A stretch of 64,000 nt of DNA from Sphingomonas sp. CCH10-B3 (GCF_001556185.1 NZ_LSIJ01000011.1:21658-85657); one strand, 5' to 3'. Shown: positions 21,706-32,347, counted from the stretch's first letter. Numbers and translations are program-made. The notes: generated from the sequence alone by a model not told the origin.

Positions 21706-23919
21706 CTAAACCGGCGGCAGCCCGGGCAAAATCTGGTCGAGCGTCATCGGCCAGTCGCGCACGCGCACGCCGCAGGCATTGTAAACCGCGTTCGTCACCG
21801 CGGCGCCCAGCCCCGAGATGCCGAGCTCGCCCAGCCCCTTGGCGCCGACAGGGCTGGCGTGCTCATCGATCTCCTCGACGAAGTAAGCCTCGATCTGCGG
21901 CACATCGGCATTCACCGGGATGTGATATTCGGCGAGGTCGCGATTGACGTAAGCGCCAGTGCGCGGGTCGAGGATCGCGGCTTCGTGGAGCGCATAGCCA
22001 AGGCCCCAGATCATCCCGCCGATCGCCTGGCTGCGCGCGGTCTTGGCGTTCAGGATCCGCCCGCAATCGAACACGCCGAGCAGCCGCCGCACACGGACTT
22101 CGCCGGTGACGGCATGCACCGCGACTTCGGCGAATTGCGCGCCATAGGTGCCCTGGCTGAAGCTGCGGCTGTTGCTGCCAGGATGGATCGCGCCGATCGC
22201 TTCGATGGGCGCGTCGCCGACGAGTTCGGCGATCGGCACGCGGCGGTTGCCCGCAATCGCGTGGCCGTCCTTGAGCGTCATGTCCTCGGGGTTCGCCCCC
22301 ATCCGCATCGCCAGTTCGGCGACGATGTCCTCACACGCGATCATCACCGACGATCCACTCGACGCCGCCCCGAACGAGCCGCCCGACCCCGCGCCATCGG
22401 GATGGTCCGAGTCGCCGAGCGCCACCCGCACGCGATCGATCGGCAGCCCGAGCGATTCGCCCGCGATCTGCGCGAGAATCGTGTAGGTGCCGGTGCCGAT
22501 ATCGGTCATGTCGGTTTCGACTTCGGCGATCCCCTCGGGCGTCAGCCTTACCCGCGCGAAACTGTCGGCGAGGAAGTTCACCCGCGCTGCCGTCGCCATG
22601 CCCATGCCGATCAGCCATTCGCCTTCGCGGCGCTGGCCGGGCGTGGCGATGCGCTGGTCCCAGCCGAAGCGCCGTGCGCCTTCGTCGAAACAATCGATCA
22701 GGCGGCGCGTGGAGAAAGGCTTGCCGCTGGTCGGGTCGACGCTTGGTTCATTGGCCTTGCGGAAGTCGATCGGGTCCATGCCGAGTTGCTCGGCCATTTC
22801 GTCCATCGCCGCTTCGAGCGCCATCATGCCGACCGCTTCGCCGGGCGCGCGGACGGCGCCGGCGGCGGTGACGTTGATCTTGACGATCTTGGTCGTGAAG
22901 CTGCGCGCGGGCGCGGCGTAGAGCGACAAGGCACCGAGCGCCACGGGTTCGAAGAAGTTCAGCCCGGTCTTCTGGCTGGTGACGCTGTCCTGCGCCATTG
23001 CCGTCAGCTTGCCGTCGGGGCCAGCGGCGAGCCGCACGCGCTGATGCGTATCGGCGCGGCCATAGACCGAGTGGAACAGCTGCTGCCGGGTCAGCGCGAC
23101 CTTCACCGGCCGCCCGACCTTTTCGGCACCGATCGCCGCCAGCACCGTCTCCGGCCCGCCGATCTTCCCGCCGAAACCGCCGCCGATATAGGGCGACAGG
23201 ACGTGAATCTTCTCGACCGGAATGCCGAGCGAATTGGCGAGCACTGGCGTGAAGCCGCGCATGATCTGGATCGATCCGTAAAGCGTCAGCCGGTCGCCAT
23301 CCCATTCGGCAATCGCCGCGTGCGGCTCCATCGCGGCATGAACCTGATAGGGTGTCGAATAAGTGACATCGAGCGTCACCTCGGCTGCGGCCATCGCCGC
23401 GTCGACATCGCCGATGACGACATTGGGCAGCATCGCGCCCTTGTGCGGGTCCTGCGCGCTTGCCTGATTGCCGAGCGTGTCGAACTGGCCCTTGACCTGG
23501 ACATAATCGACCGTGACCGCTTGTGCGGCGGCGCGCGCGGCTTCGAAGCTGTCGGCGACGACGAGGCCGATGATCTGGCCATAGCTTTCGAGCGTGCCGT
23601 CGTTGCGCGGATGCTGGGCCGCGCGGATGATGTGCGATTCGCTCGGCAGGCGGGGATCGTCGGTGATGACCGCGAGCACGCCGGGCATCGCTTCGGCGGC
23701 GCTGGTGTCGATCGACCGCACCGCACCGACCGCGACCGTCGCGGTGATCGCATAGCCATAGGCCATCGCGCCCTGCGGCCGATGTTCGGCGGCGTAGCGC
23801 GCGGCGCCCGTTACCTTGGCGACGCCGTCGATCCGGTCGATGCCCTTGCCGAGCAGCCCCTGCACGCTGCGCGAGAGCGCGGAGGGGCCGAAATCGGCGT
23901 CCATCGTGTATTCGGTCAT
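21706..23919 (-). CDS. Molybdopterin-binding large subunit, xanthine dehydrogenase family (PaoC-like)
   Basis: A 737-residue large subunit of a molybdenum hydroxylase. [20 protein letters not shown] opens the N-terminal domain. [12 protein letters not shown] lies near the cofactor, [12 protein letters not shown] follows, and [22 protein letters not shown] near the C-terminus contains the catalytic Glu (GLGELG). Such enzymes hydroxylate purines, N-heterocycles or aldehydes. Together with the FAD subunit carrying extra cysteines, the set resembles periplasmic aldehyde oxidoreductase PaoABC (YagTSR) of E. coli more than true xanthine dehydrogenase. It overlaps the FAD gene by four bases. The substrate is not readable from sequence. 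Confidence 0.9.
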   Translation of the reverse strand: MTEYTMDADFGPSALSRSVQGLLGKGIDRIDGVAKVTGAARYAAEHRPQGAMAYGYAITATVAVGAVRSIDTSAAEAMPGVLAVITDDPRLPSESHIIRAAQHPRNDGTLESYGQIIGLVVADSFEAARAAAQAVTVDYVQVKGQFDTLGNQASAQDPHKGAMLPNVVIGDVDAAMAAAEVTLDVTYSTPYQVHAAMEPHAAIAEWDGDRLTLYGSIQIMRGFTPVLANSLGIPVEKIHVLSPYIGGGFGGKIGGPETVLAAIGAEKVGRPVKVALTRQQLFHSVYGRADTHQRVRLAAGPDGKLTAMAQDSVTSQKTGLNFFEPVALGALSLYAAPARSFTTKIVKINVTAAGAVRAPGEAVGMMALEAAMDEMAEQLGMDPIDFRKANEPSVDPTSGKPFSTRRLIDCFDEGARRFGWDQRIATPGQRREGEWLIGMGMATAARVNFLADSFARVRLTPEGIAEVETDMTDIGTGTYTILAQIAGESLGLPIDRVRVALGDSDHPDGAGSGGSFGAASSGSSVMIACEDIVAELAMRMGANPEDMTLKDGHAIAGNRRVPIAELVGDAPIEAIGAIHPGSNSRSFSQGTYGAQFAEVAVHAVTGEVRVRRLLGVFDCGRILNAKTARSQAIGGMIWGLGYALHEAAILDPRTGAYVNRDLAEYHIPVNADVPQIEAYFVEEIDEHASPVGAKGLGELGISGLGAAVTNAVYNACGVRVRDWPMTLDQILPGLPPV

Positions 23920-24896
23920 CGAGCGGCCTCCGTCAGGTCGCGCAGCGCCGCGATCAGCGTGCGGCGCATCAGCGGGATCTTGAAGTTGTTATGGCCTTGT
24001 CCGCGCGCATTCTTGAGCAGCGCATCGGCAGCGGCTTCGAACGCGGCGATGCCCGCCGGTTGGCCGACCAGCGCGGCCTCGACCGCCGCGTCGCGCCACG
24101 GCACCGGCGCCAGCCCGCCGAAGGCGAGCCGCGCCGAGGCGATCCTGCCGTCCTCGACCGCAATCGCCGCCGCGACCGACACCACCGCAAAGGCATAGGA
24201 CGCGCGGTCGCGAACCTTGCGATAGAGTTGCTTGCCGGCAGGTGGCGCGGGCAGTTCGATGTGCGTGATCAGCTCGCCGGGCTGGAGGCTCGTCTCGATC
24301 TGCGGGGTCTCGCCGGGCAGGCGGTAAAGGTCGCCGAGCGCGATCCGCCGCCGGTCGCCGCCGGGCTGGAGCGTCACCACCACGGCATCCAGCGCGCGCA
24401 TTGCCACTGCCATGTCGCTCGGGTGGGTGGCGATGCAATGCTCGCTGGTGCCCAGAATCGCGTGGATGCGGTTGAACCCGCCCTGCGCGTTGCAGCCCGT
24501 GCCCGGCGCGCGCTTGTTGCACGGCGCGGCGGTGTCGTAGAAATAATAGCAACGCGTCCGCTGGAGCAGATTGCCCCCGGTCGTCGCCTTGTTGCGCAAC
24601 TGCGCCGATGCGCCCGACAGCAGCGCGCGGGCGAGCATCGGATAGCGCGCGCGGATCAGCGGATGCGCGGCGAGATCGCTGTTGGGCACCAGCGCGCCGA
24701 TCCGCACGCCGCCGTCATGCTCCTCGACCTGCGCGAGGTCGATCCGGCTGATGTCGACGAGCGCCTCGGGCGCTTCGATCTGCAGCTTCATCAGGTCGAG
24801 CAGATTGGTACCGCCCGCGATGAACTTGGCGCCTTCGCCGATCGCCGCGACGGCGGCTTCGGGGCTGTCGGCGCGCGCATAGCTGAACGATTTCAT
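23916..24896 (-). CDS. FAD-binding medium subunit of molybdenum hydroxylase (PaoB-like)
   Basis: A 326-residue protein starting at 24896 ([18 protein letters not shown]). The FAD motif [13 protein letters not shown] is near residue 25. The stretch from Cys116 ([10 protein letters not shown]) through Cys126 (APCNKR), Cys135 (GTGCNAQ) to Cys154 ([12 protein letters not shown]) matches the extra [4Fe-4S] site of PaoB and 4-hydroxybenzoyl-CoA reductase-type subunits, absent from standard xanthine dehydrogenases. It passes electrons between the [2Fe-2S] subunit and the final acceptor. Four-base overlaps on both sides mean all three subunits are co-translated. Confidence 0.9.
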   Translation of the reverse strand: MKSFSYARADSPEAAVAAIGEGAKFIAGGTNLLDLMKLQIEAPEALVDISRIDLAQVEEHDGGVRIGALVPNSDLAAHPLIRARYPMLARALLSGASAQLRNKATTGGNLLQRTRCYYFYDTAAPCNKRAPGTGCNAQGGFNRIHAILGTSEHCIATHPSDMAVAMRALDAVVVTLQPGGDRRRIALGDLYRLPGETPQIETSLQPGELITHIELPAPPAGKQLYRKVRDRASYAFAVVSVAAAIAVEDGRIASARLAFGGLAPVPWRDAAVEAALVGQPAGIAAFEAAADALLKNARGQGHNNFKIPLMRRTLIAALRDLTEAAR

Positions 24897-25414
24897 GCGC
24901 CTGCCACCTCGCGGCCAGCGGGAGTCAGCCCGGCAACGTCGGCAATGGCGTCGACGATATTGGGATAGGCCGAACAGCGGCACAGATTGCCGCTCATCCG
25001 CTCCGAAATCTCGTCGTCGTTCAGCTCGACCATGTCGAGCGACGCGCTGACATGGCTCGGCATGCCGGCGCGGACTTCCTCGAGCATGCCGACCGCCGAC
25101 ATGATCTGGCCGGGCGTGCAATAGCCGCACTGGAAGCCGTCGTGCTTCACGAACGCCGCCTGCATTGCGTGGAGTTCGTCGCCCTCGGCCAACCCTTCGA
25201 TCGTGGTGATCGTGTCGCCGTCGTGCATCACCGCCAGCGTCAGGCAAGCGTTGATGCGCCGCCCGTTGACGAGCACCGTGCACGCCCCGCACTGGCCGTG
25301 GTCGCAGCCCTTCTTGGTGCCGGTCAGCTCCAGATGATCGCGCAGCAGATCGAGCAGCGAAGTGCGGATATCGGGATCAGCGTCATAGGCCGCCCCGTTG
25401 ATGGTGAATTGCAT
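24893..25414 (-). CDS. [2Fe-2S] small subunit of molybdenum hydroxylase (PaoA-like)
   Basis: A 173-residue protein with the plant-type cluster motif [16 protein letters not shown] and the second cluster in the helical domain, [10 protein letters not shown] plus [13 protein letters not shown]. coli PaoA has a twin-arginine signal peptide; here the protein begins directly with [15 protein letters not shown], so the complex should stay in the cytoplasm. The frame extends much further upstream but ATG at 25414 gives the family length. First gene of the operon, divergent from the glycerophosphodiesterase gene with 75 bases between. Confidence 0.93.
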   Translation of the reverse strand: MQFTINGAAYDADPDIRTSLLDLLRDHLELTGTKKGCDHGQCGACTVLVNGRRINACLTLAVMHDGDTITTIEGLAEGDELHAMQAAFVKHDGFQCGYCTPGQIMSAVGMLEEVRAGMPSHVSASLDMVELNDDEISERMSGNLCRCSAYPNIVDAIADVAGLTPAGREVAGA

Positions 25415-25489
25415 GCGGGGCCCCTTTGCCTGAAGACATGCGATCGGAAGGACCCTAAAGGTGGGGCACCGAAGCGCGGAGGGCAAGCC

Positions 25490-26548
25490 ATGCGGATGTT
25501 TTTTGCAGCAGCGGGGGCACTGGTCGCCGCGCTGGTGCTGGGGCAAGGTGCCGCGATGTCGTCCGCACCGCCCGCCGCCAAGCCGTCCGCCCAAAAGCCG
25601 ATCGTCATTGCGCATCGCGGCGCGAGCGGGCTGCGGCCCGAACATACGCTTGCGGCTTACAAGCTGGCGATCGAGCAGGGCGCCGATTTCATCGAACCCG
25701 ACCTGGTGCTGACCAAGGACGATGTGTTCGTCGCGCGCCACGAAAACGACATCACCGGCACCACCGATGTCGCCGCGCACCCCGAATTTGCCGCACGCAA
25801 GACCACCAAGGTAATCGATGGCGAAAGCCACACCGGCTGGTTCACCGAGGATTTCACGCTCGCCGAGTTGAAGACGCTCCGGGCGAAGGAACGGCTCCCG
25901 CAACTGCGCCCCGGCAATGCGAAATTCGATGGCCAGTTCGAAGTGCCGACGCTCGCCGAAGTGATCGCGCTGGCAAAAAGGCACGGCGTCGGCATCTATC
26001 CCGAAACCAAGCACCCAAGCTATTTCGCGTCGATCGGCCATCCGATGGAAGCGCGGCTGGCCGCCGAACTGAAAGCGGCTGGCTGGGATTCGGCGAGTGC
26101 GCCGGTGTTCATCCAGTCGTTCGAGGTCAACAACCTGAAGGCGCTGCACAAGCTGACGCGCGTGCGGCTGATCCAGCTGATGAACGACCTCGGCGGCCCC
26201 GCCGACAATGCCGCGCCAAGCTATGCCGCGATGGCGACGCCCGCCGGGCTCAAGGCGATCGCTGCCTATGCGTACGGGATCGGGCCGAGCAAGACGATGA
26301 TCTGGAAAGGCGAAGGGCCGCCGACCTCGCTGGTGGCGGACGCGCATGCCGCCGGACTCAAGCTTCATCTCTGGACCTTCCGCGCCGAAAACGCCTTTTT
26401 GCCCGCGGCTTTCCGCACCGGCAGCGATCCGGCGACGCACGGCCGCGTCGCCGACGAAATCCGTGCCTATATCGGCTTTGGCGTCGACGGTTTCTTCACC
26501 GACTTCCCCGGCATCGGCGTCGAAGCGCGCAAAGCATCGCGGCGATGA
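25490..26548 (+). CDS. glpQ: Glycerophosphodiester phosphodiesterase, secreted
   Basis: A 352-residue protein with a signal peptide (residues 1 to about 24, FFAAAGALVAALVLGQGAAM) and a GlpQ-type GDPD barrel: IAHRGASGLRPEHTLAAY, ADFIEPDLVLTKDDVFVARH and GIYPETKHPSYF hold the catalytic His and metal ligands. It hydrolyses glycerophosphodiesters such as glycerophosphocholine to glycerol 3-phosphate and an alcohol, probably in the periplasm. The insertion between strands (about residues 90-145) is typical of the long GlpQ subgroup. The ATG at 25490 follows GGAGGG. Its last bases overlap the next small gene. Confidence 0.92.
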   Translation: MRMFFAAAGALVAALVLGQGAAMSSAPPAAKPSAQKPIVIAHRGASGLRPEHTLAAYKLAIEQGADFIEPDLVLTKDDVFVARHENDITGTTDVAAHPEFAARKTTKVIDGESHTGWFTEDFTLAELKTLRAKERLPQLRPGNAKFDGQFEVPTLAEVIALAKRHGVGIYPETKHPSYFASIGHPMEARLAAELKAAGWDSASAPVFIQSFEVNNLKALHKLTRVRLIQLMNDLGGPADNAAPSYAAMATPAGLKAIAAYAYGIGPSKTMIWKGEGPPTSLVADAHAAGLKLHLWTFRAENAFLPAAFRTGSDPATHGRVADEIRAYIGFGVDGFFTDFPGIGVEARKASRR

Positions 26549-26781
26549 AGCTGCTTGCCGCCATGCTGCTGCCGCTGCTGTCAAGCGGCTGTCTGGCGAA
26601 GGCCGTGGTCGGTGTCGCGACGGCGCCGGTCAAGGTGGTGGGCAAAGCGGTCGACTGGACCACCACCAGCCGCGACGAGGCCGATCGCAATGCCGGACGC
26701 AAGGCGCGCAAGGCCGAGAAGCATTGCCGCAAGCACCCCGACGATTGCCGCGTCGAGGAAAGGCTCGTGCCGCGCGACTGA
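26545..26781 (+). CDS. Small predicted lipoprotein
   Basis: A 78-residue protein: MKLLAAMLLPLLSSGC is a short signal peptide with a lipobox-like end (LSSGC), then a small Ala/Val-rich segment and a very basic tail with two cysteines (HCRKHPDDCRVEE). ATGA overlap with the glycerophosphodiesterase gene suggests shared expression. No function is known to me; similar small entries are common in sphingomonads. Confidence 0.7.
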   Translation: MKLLAAMLLPLLSSGCLAKAVVGVATAPVKVVGKAVDWTTTSRDEADRNAGRKARKAEKHCRKHPDDCRVEERLVPRD

Positions 26782-26829
26782 CGGCGCGGGCCCTTTTGCG
26801 GAATCGGCGGCGCATGATAGGCTACGCCC

Positions 26830-27720
26830 ATGGCCACCGACACACATGTTCTGACGCGCCCGCCCGAGGGCGCTGGTCCCGACTGGACGATCCCGCAGGG
26901 TTGGGAAAGCTATTCCGCGGAAGAACATGCGATCTGGGACACGCTCTATGCGCGTCAGGCGCGGCTCTTGCCCGGGCGCGCGTCGGAGGCTTTCCTGCGC
27001 GGTCTCGACGCGCTCAAGCTTTCAGAAGCAGGCATTCCCAATTTCGAGGAACTTTCCGAACGGCTGATGAAGCTGACCGGCTGGCAGGTCGTCGCCGTGC
27101 CGGGGCTGGTGCCCGACGATGTCTTTTTCGATCACATGGCCAATCGCCGCTTCGTCGCGGGCAATTTCATCCGCCGCGCCGACCAGCTCGATTATCTCGA
27201 AGAACCCGACGTCTTCCACGACGTGTTCGGCCATGTGCCGTTGCTCGCCGATCCGGTATTTGCCGATTATCTCGCGGCCTATGGGCGCGGCGGGCAGCGG
27301 GCGCTGGCGCTGGGTGGCGAGAAATACCTCAAATATCTCTCGCGGCTCTATTGGTACACGGTCGAATTCGGGCTGGTCGAGGAAGCGGGCGCGTTGCGCA
27401 TCTATGGCTCGGGCATCGTCTCGTCAGCGGCCGAAAGCGTGTTCGCGCTCGACGATCCCAGCCCCAACCGGATCGGCTTCGGGCTCGAACGCGTGATGCG
27501 CACCGAGTACCGGATCGACGATTTTCAGCAGAATTATTTCGTCATTCCGAGCTTCGACGAATTGCTGCGGGTGACGGTCGAAACCGATTTCGCGCCGGTT
27601 TACGCGGCGGTCGAGGCGGCCGACACCATTCGCATTGCCGAGATTGTCGATGGCGACCGGGTGTTTACGGTCGGCACCCAGGCCTATGCGGCGGCACGCG
27701 CCGAGGCGAAGCTGGTCTGA
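26830..27720 (+). CDS. phhA: Phenylalanine 4-monooxygenase
   Basis: A 296-residue catalytic domain of the aromatic amino acid hydroxylase family without the regulatory ACT domain, as usual in bacteria. The iron ligands are the two His in FHDVFGHVPLL and a Glu in the YWYTVEFGLVEE region; IPNFEELSERL and VRRFVAGNFIRR-like segments are conserved. It converts phenylalanine to tyrosine with tetrahydropterin and oxygen. No carbinolamine dehydratase gene is adjacent in the window. Confidence 0.95.
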   Translation: MATDTHVLTRPPEGAGPDWTIPQGWESYSAEEHAIWDTLYARQARLLPGRASEAFLRGLDALKLSEAGIPNFEELSERLMKLTGWQVVAVPGLVPDDVFFDHMANRRFVAGNFIRRADQLDYLEEPDVFHDVFGHVPLLADPVFADYLAAYGRGGQRALALGGEKYLKYLSRLYWYTVEFGLVEEAGALRIYGSGIVSSAAESVFALDDPSPNRIGFGLERVMRTEYRIDDFQQNYFVIPSFDELLRVTVETDFAPVYAAVEAADTIRIAEIVDGDRVFTVGTQAYAAARAEAKLV

Positions 27721-27726
27721 CGGACG

Positions 27727-28686
27727 CTACCAGCGCTCGGCATCGCCGAGGCCATGCCCCGGCAGGCCGCGCAGGCGAAAGCCCGGCCGCTTGCGCAGGC
27801 GCAGGATCGTCCAGTCGCCCAGCACCAGCCGCTCGGCGACGCGGCAGCCCCGACGCCGATACGCCGCCTCGACCGCTGCCGCCTGACGCGTCAGCAAGCC
27901 CGCCAGCACGATCTGCGCGCCGGGCGAGGCAATCGCGGTGAAATCTCCCGCCAGCTCAATCAGCGGCGCGGCAAGGATGTTGGCGATGACGAGGTCATAA
28001 GGCGCGCGGTCGAGCACCAGCGGCGCCGCAACGCCATCGGCGACGCCCAGCGCGAGCCTGCCCGGCGCATTGCCCGTCGGCACGCCGTTGGCGACCGCGT
28101 TTTCGGCCGAGACGTCGATCGAGACCGGATCAATGTCGGTCGCGGTCGCATAGGCGCGCGGCCACAGATGCAGCGCCGCGAATGCCAGCAGCCCGGTGCC
28201 GGTGCCGAGGTCGATCAGATTGTCGACTCGCGTGCCGCGCCGCCGGATCGCATCGAGCATCATCAGGCAGCCCGTCGTCGTCTCGTGATGGCCGGTGCCG
28301 AACGCACGGCTTGCCTCGATGCGATAGGCGCGCACGCCCGCCGGCACATCATCGGCATAAGCGCCGGTGTGGACGTAGAAGCGGCCGGCGCGCACCGGCG
28401 TCAGATCGGCCTGGCTCAGCGAGACCCAATCGGCATCGGGGATGTGGACCGGCTTGGCCGCAACCTTGGCCGACGACGGCACCAGTGCCCGCACAGCGGC
28501 AATCGCGGCGGCATTCGGCTTGCCTTCGAAATAGGCATCGAGCCGCCAGCGCTCGGCATCGTCCTCGACTTCCTCGGTGGTCATCAGCACCGGCGGCGGA
28601 TCGATCCCGAGGTCGATCATCTCGGCGTCGATCGCCTCGGCCTCGGCGCGAGTGCACGGCAGCGTGAGCTTCCAGCTAGCGGACAT
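27727..28686 (-). CDS. prmA: Ribosomal protein L11 methyltransferase
   Basis: A 319-residue protein: a variable N-terminal substrate-binding domain, then a SAM methyltransferase domain with FGTGHHETTTGCL (substrate loop), LIDLGTGTGLLAFAALHL (motif I), ATDIDPVSI (motif II) and LVIANILAAPL (motif IV, NILA). PrmA trimethylates the N-terminus and lysines of ribosomal protein L11. It overlaps the upstream SDR gene by 11 bases. Confidence 0.92.
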   Translation of the reverse strand: MSASWKLTLPCTRAEAEAIDAEMIDLGIDPPPVLMTTEEVEDDAERWRLDAYFEGKPNAAAIAAVRALVPSSAKVAAKPVHIPDADWVSLSQADLTPVRAGRFYVHTGAYADDVPAGVRAYRIEASRAFGTGHHETTTGCLMMLDAIRRRGTRVDNLIDLGTGTGLLAFAALHLWPRAYATATDIDPVSIDVSAENAVANGVPTGNAPGRLALGVADGVAAPLVLDRAPYDLVIANILAAPLIELAGDFTAIASPGAQIVLAGLLTRQAAAVEAAYRRRGCRVAERLVLGDWTILRLRKRPGFRLRGLPGHGLGDAERW

Positions 28687-29374
28687 AGCTCGCCCCGTTC
28701 ACGTCGAGCACGGCCCCGGTCATCGACGGCGGTGCCTCGAGCGCGCAGAAACGGGCGGCAATCGCCACTTCTTCGGGATCGGCGACCTTGCCGAGCGGGA
28801 TGTCGGCGAGCAGCTTGTCGCCGCCGCGGCTCGCCAGATAATCCTCGGCCATGCCGGTCATGGTGAAGCCGGGGCAGATCGCGAACGCCAATATGCCTTC
28901 GCGGGCATAGCCGCGCGCGATGCTCTTGGTCATCGCGACCATCCCGGCTTTCGACGCGGCATAATGCCAGTGATCGGGCGAGTCGCCGCGATAGGCCGCG
29001 CGGCTGGCGATGTTGACGATGCGCCCGCCAGAGCCGCGTGTGCGCCAGTGGAGCACCGCGCGGCGGCAGAGATCGGCCGAGGCGGTCAGGTTGATCTGCA
29101 TCGTCCGCGCCCAGTCGGCCAGCCATGCCGCATCATCGCGGTCGATCGGGTTCGCTTCGAACACGCCGGCATTGTTGATCAGCACGTCGATCCGCCCGTC
29201 GAACTGCGCGAGCGCGGTTTCCCACAGGCGCGCGGGTGCGTCGGCATCGGCGAAGTCGGCGGCGATGCCGCTTCGCGTGGCATGAGCGGCGAGGCGGACG
29301 GAGTCGCCCGCCAGTGCCGATGCGATTGCCGCGCCGATGCCACGGCTGCTGCCGGTCAGGAGAATGTTCACCAT
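28676..29374 (-). CDS. Short-chain dehydrogenase/reductase
   Basis: A 232-residue classical SDR with the cofactor motif TGSSRGIGAAIA (TGxxxGxG), NNAG in VLINNAGVFEAN, the catalytic Ser in IVNIASRAAY and the YxxxK motif in WHYAASKAGMVAMTKSIA. The C-terminal half (AICPGFTMTGMAE) matches 3-oxoacyl-ACP reductase-like members. It is coupled to prmA. The substrate cannot be inferred. Confidence 0.9.
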   Translation of the reverse strand: MVNILLTGSSRGIGAAIASALAGDSVRLAAHATRSGIAADFADADAPARLWETALAQFDGRIDVLINNAGVFEANPIDRDDAAWLADWARTMQINLTASADLCRRAVLHWRTRGSGGRIVNIASRAAYRGDSPDHWHYAASKAGMVAMTKSIARGYAREGILAFAICPGFTMTGMAEDYLASRGGDKLLADIPLGKVADPEEVAIAARFCALEAPPSMTGAVLDVNGASYVR

Positions 29375-29446
29375 GTCGGCGACTTAAGCGCGGCGACGGC
29401 AGCGATGTAAAGCCGTGTGCGCGAAGGGCGGCGCGCCGAAGCCGCC

Positions 29447-30823
29447 TCAGTCGGCGATCTTGGCCAGGAAATCGCCAGCGGTCAGGTTCAAATCGTCGAG
29501 CGCGTGGTGCAGGCGGGCAAAGTCATTGCCAACCCGGTCGATATCGTCGGCGACACTCTTGGTGTTGCTGCGGATCGCGTCGATCGTGCGCGCGGTGTTG
29601 CTGGCCGCAACGGCAGTCTGGTCGACCGCGGCAGTGATTGACATGACGGTCTTCGCCTGCGCGCCGATCACTTGCTGAATACGCTCCGCGCTGGCGCGGA
29701 CATCGGCGACCGTCTGGAAGATCAGCGCGTTGGTGTCGACTGTCGAGCGGCTTGCCGACTGGATCGCGGCGATCTTGGCGGCGATGTCATCCGTCGCGCG
29801 CGCCGTCTGGTTGGCAAGGCTTTTCACTTCCTGCGCAACCACCGCGAAGCCGCGCCCGGCGTCGCCTGCACGCGCGGCTTCAATGGTGGCGTTAAGCGCG
29901 AGCAAATTGGTCTGCCCGGCAATGTCGCGGATCAGGCCCAGAATCGATTCGATCGACTTTGCATGATCACTGAATGCGGCCGACGCGACCATCGCCTCGC
30001 GCGCTTGTTCGGATGCGCGCGCAGCGATCGTGCCGGTCGCATCGACTTCGTCGCAAGCGGTTTCGATCGCCTGCATCAGCCCGCCCGCTGTCTGCGCCGC
30101 CTGACGCATCGCTGCCGCCGATTGCTCGGCTGCGATCGCGACTTCGCTGGTCTGATCGAGCATCACGCGGGCCGACGTCGACACCGTCTTGGCCTGATCC
30201 TTCAGTTGTGCGCCCAGCGAAGCGCTCTGTTGGACGCTTGCAGCCATCGTCGCGCGAAAGCGCTCGGATTGCTCACGGCGTTCTTCGCGCACGACGCTGG
30301 CTTGCAGGTTGCCAAGCCACGACACCATTGCTTCATTTTCAACACAGGCGAGCCGCTGGGCAACGTCGGCCATCCGGTAATAGCGATCGAGATCGCCGTC
30401 ACATTCTGCGCGCAGAAGATCCATGATCTTGCTGCAGCCCCAATTATAGCTCGACAGCATTTCCTGCACCGAAGCACGGGCGGCATGCGCCTCGGCGACT
30501 TGCCGCGCGCAGGTTTCGATCCACGCATCTTCAAAGGGCGCGCGGAACTTCAACCGGGTGTAGTCGGCGCTCCGCTTGATGCGCTTGGCGCGCACCTCCG
30601 GGGTGAAAACGCCACGATAGGGCGCCATGTGCGGGTGGCCGAGATAATGGTCCCAAAAGGCTTCGGAGACGCGGTCGGCGATGCGGTCGATCGCCGCACT
30701 GGTTTCGCGGTAGTGGGCCGAAATAAAGCCGTCGCGGTCGTAGTTCATCACCCGGTCGCGCGCGGAACGCTGGCCTTCGCCCCAGACGGCACTTGCTGCA
30801 AACGCGCTCGGGGACGGTATCAT
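29447..30823 (-). CDS. Soluble chemoreceptor-like protein with globin-like N-terminal domain (second of pair)
   Basis: A 458-residue protein without membrane segments. Residues about 30-170 resemble the globin-coupled-sensor fold ([46 protein letters not shown]). Residues 190-458 are a chemoreceptor signalling coiled coil with the tip [20 protein letters not shown] (299-318). The position that normally holds the haem-ligating His, five residues before the conserved Phe93, is Tyr88. The start codon overlaps the stop of the upstream paralogue by four bases; an in-frame Met26 is an alternative start. No che or flagellar genes are in the window, so its output partner is unknown. Confidence 0.82.
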   Translation of the reverse strand: MIPSPSAFAASAVWGEGQRSARDRVMNYDRDGFISAHYRETSAAIDRIADRVSEAFWDHYLGHPHMAPYRGVFTPEVRAKRIKRSADYTRLKFRAPFEDAWIETCARQVAEAHAARASVQEMLSSYNWGCSKIMDLLRAECDGDLDRYYRMADVAQRLACVENEAMVSWLGNLQASVVREERREQSERFRATMAASVQQSASLGAQLKDQAKTVSTSARVMLDQTSEVAIAAEQSAAAMRQAAQTAGGLMQAIETACDEVDATGTIAARASEQAREAMVASAAFSDHAKSIESILGLIRDIAGQTNLLALNATIEAARAGDAGRGFAVVAQEVKSLANQTARATDDIAAKIAAIQSASRSTVDTNALIFQTVADVRASAERIQQVIGAQAKTVMSITAAVDQTAVAASNTARTIDAIRSNTKSVADDIDRVGNDFARLHHALDDLNLTAGDFLAKIAD

Positions 30824-32205
30824 GCGGCGACTTTCGAGATGAAATCGCCGGCCGTCACCTTGAGCCGGCCGAGCTGGGAATCGAATGCGTCAAAACCCGA
30901 GCCGACACGGTCGATGTCGCGCGCGACGCTTTTGGCGTCTTCGCGGATCGCCGCGATCGTGTTCGACATCGAATCGGCGGCGAGCGCGGTTTCGTCTACC
31001 GATGCGGTGATCGCGGTCACGGTCTGCGCCTGCATTTCCATCGCCGCGCGGATTTTTTCCGCCGACAGCTGAACTTCGGCGACAGTCGAGCAGATCGACG
31101 CATTGGTTTCGACGGTTGACCGCGTGGCCGACTGGATCGCGGCGATCTTGGCGGCAATGTCATCGGTCGCCCGCGCGGTCTGGTTGGCCAGACTCTTCAC
31201 TTCCTGCGCGACTACCGCGAAGCCGCGGCCAGCGTCGCCGGCACGCGCCGCTTCGATTGTCGCGTTCAGGGCAAGCAGGTTGGTTTGCCCCGCAATGTCG
31301 CGGATCAGGCCCAGGATCGATTCGATCGACTTGGCGTGATCGCTCAGCGTTTCGGACATGCCGACGGCGGCGCCCGCCTGACCGGCGGCGCGGGTCGCGA
31401 TTTCAGCGGCCGCTTCCACTTCGCTCCGCGCATCTTCGATCGCACGGATCAGGCCGGCAGCGGTCTGCGCGGCCTCGCGCATCGCGACCGCCGATTGTTC
31501 GGCAGCAGCAGCGACTTCGCTGGTCTTGCCGAGCATCCCGCGCGTCGAGTTCGACGAGCGGCTGGCCTGGGTCCGCAGCGCGCTGCCCTCCTGGCTGACG
31601 CTTTCGACCATCTTGGCGATGCCGTCGCGGAATTCCGACGCGAGCCGATCGCGGGCGACCTGCGCGCTGTGATCGCGATAGGCGTTGTAGATCGCGACGG
31701 TGATCTCGCCTTCCAGCGCGGACAACCGCAGCAGCGTGTCGATCATCGCCGGCAGCCGCTGGTCGGTGCGGTCGATCCGGCGCATCAGCACGTCGAGCGC
31801 GGCGCGATCGCTGGCGTTGATCATTGACAGCAGCGCCATCGGCGTGACGCCCGCGACATAGGCGGCGGCGACCGACCGCTCGATCGATTCGATCCAGTTG
31901 CGACCGGCAGTGTCGAGAAAGCGGTTGCGCAAGAACTCGCAGCCGATGTCGATCATCTTCTGCGTTTCCATCGGCGCCCATTGCCGCTCGTCAGCAAAGC
32001 AGCGGAGCCATTGCTGCCAATAGGCGGCGGATGCCTCGCGTACTTCGGGCTCAAGCGCGGTCCAGGCGTCGCGGCTGGCCTGCGCGAGCGATCCGTCGAA
32101 ATCGAACACCCGCAGACGTGCCGACAAATCGATTGCCGCTGCGACGGTTCCGATTACGGGCAAATCACTGTTGTGCAACGGGCATTCCTTCCAAGGACGC
32201 AACAC
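30820..32205 (-). CDS. Soluble chemoreceptor-like protein with globin-like N-terminal domain (first of pair)
   Basis: A 461-residue paralogue of the following gene. A 73-residue block around the signalling tip is identical in protein, although the DNA differs at many third positions. The N-terminal about 180 residues are strongly diverged but keep the layout of a globin-like sensor ([17 protein letters not shown], then [17 protein letters not shown]). The usual proximal-His position corresponds to Phe91, so canonical haem binding looks unlikely. No membrane segment. It is divergent from sdhC. Function: presumably binds or senses something through the N-domain and signals to a CheA-type kinase or another coiled-coil partner encoded elsewhere. 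Confidence 0.82.
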   Translation of the reverse strand: MLRPWKECPLHNSDLPVIGTVAAAIDLSARLRVFDFDGSLAQASRDAWTALEPEVREASAAYWQQWLRCFADERQWAPMETQKMIDIGCEFLRNRFLDTAGRNWIESIERSVAAAYVAGVTPMALLSMINASDRAALDVLMRRIDRTDQRLPAMIDTLLRLSALEGEITVAIYNAYRDHSAQVARDRLASEFRDGIAKMVESVSQEGSALRTQASRSSNSTRGMLGKTSEVAAAAEQSAVAMREAAQTAAGLIRAIEDARSEVEAAAEIATRAAGQAGAAVGMSETLSDHAKSIESILGLIRDIAGQTNLLALNATIEAARAGDAGRGFAVVAQEVKSLANQTARATDDIAAKIAAIQSATRSTVETNASICSTVAEVQLSAEKIRAAMEMQAQTVTAITASVDETALAADSMSNTIAAIREDAKSVARDIDRVGSGFDAFDSQLGRLKVTAGDFISKVAA

Positions 32206-32287
32206 CGGGATCGTTCCCTGATCACCGCAATCGGTACGGCGATTTGGTTAAGACTGAGTTAGGACGCGGTACCGCGCATCGGGCAGG

Positions 32288-32315
32288 TTGCATCGCCGGG
32301 CGCCCGGGGTAATAG
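32288..32315 (+). promoter_or_regulatory. Candidate promoter of sdhCDA
   Basis: TTGCAT at 32288-32293 and TAATAG at 32310-32315 are 16 bases apart, about 30 bases before the chosen sdhC start. A GC-rich palindrome (CCGGGCGCCCGG) lies in the spacer and could be a protein-binding site. Confidence 0.4.
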
Positions 32316-32347
32316 GAGCGCCACAGTCGCATGAAGGGATCAATGCC

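Noticed and set aside
21598..24198. Open frame of 866 codons opposite the molybdenum hydroxylase large subunit
   Set aside because: Same GC-driven artefact; it also runs through a palindromic repeat.
29447..32205. Complete chemotaxis operon
   Set aside because: Only the two receptor-like genes are present; no che genes flank them.
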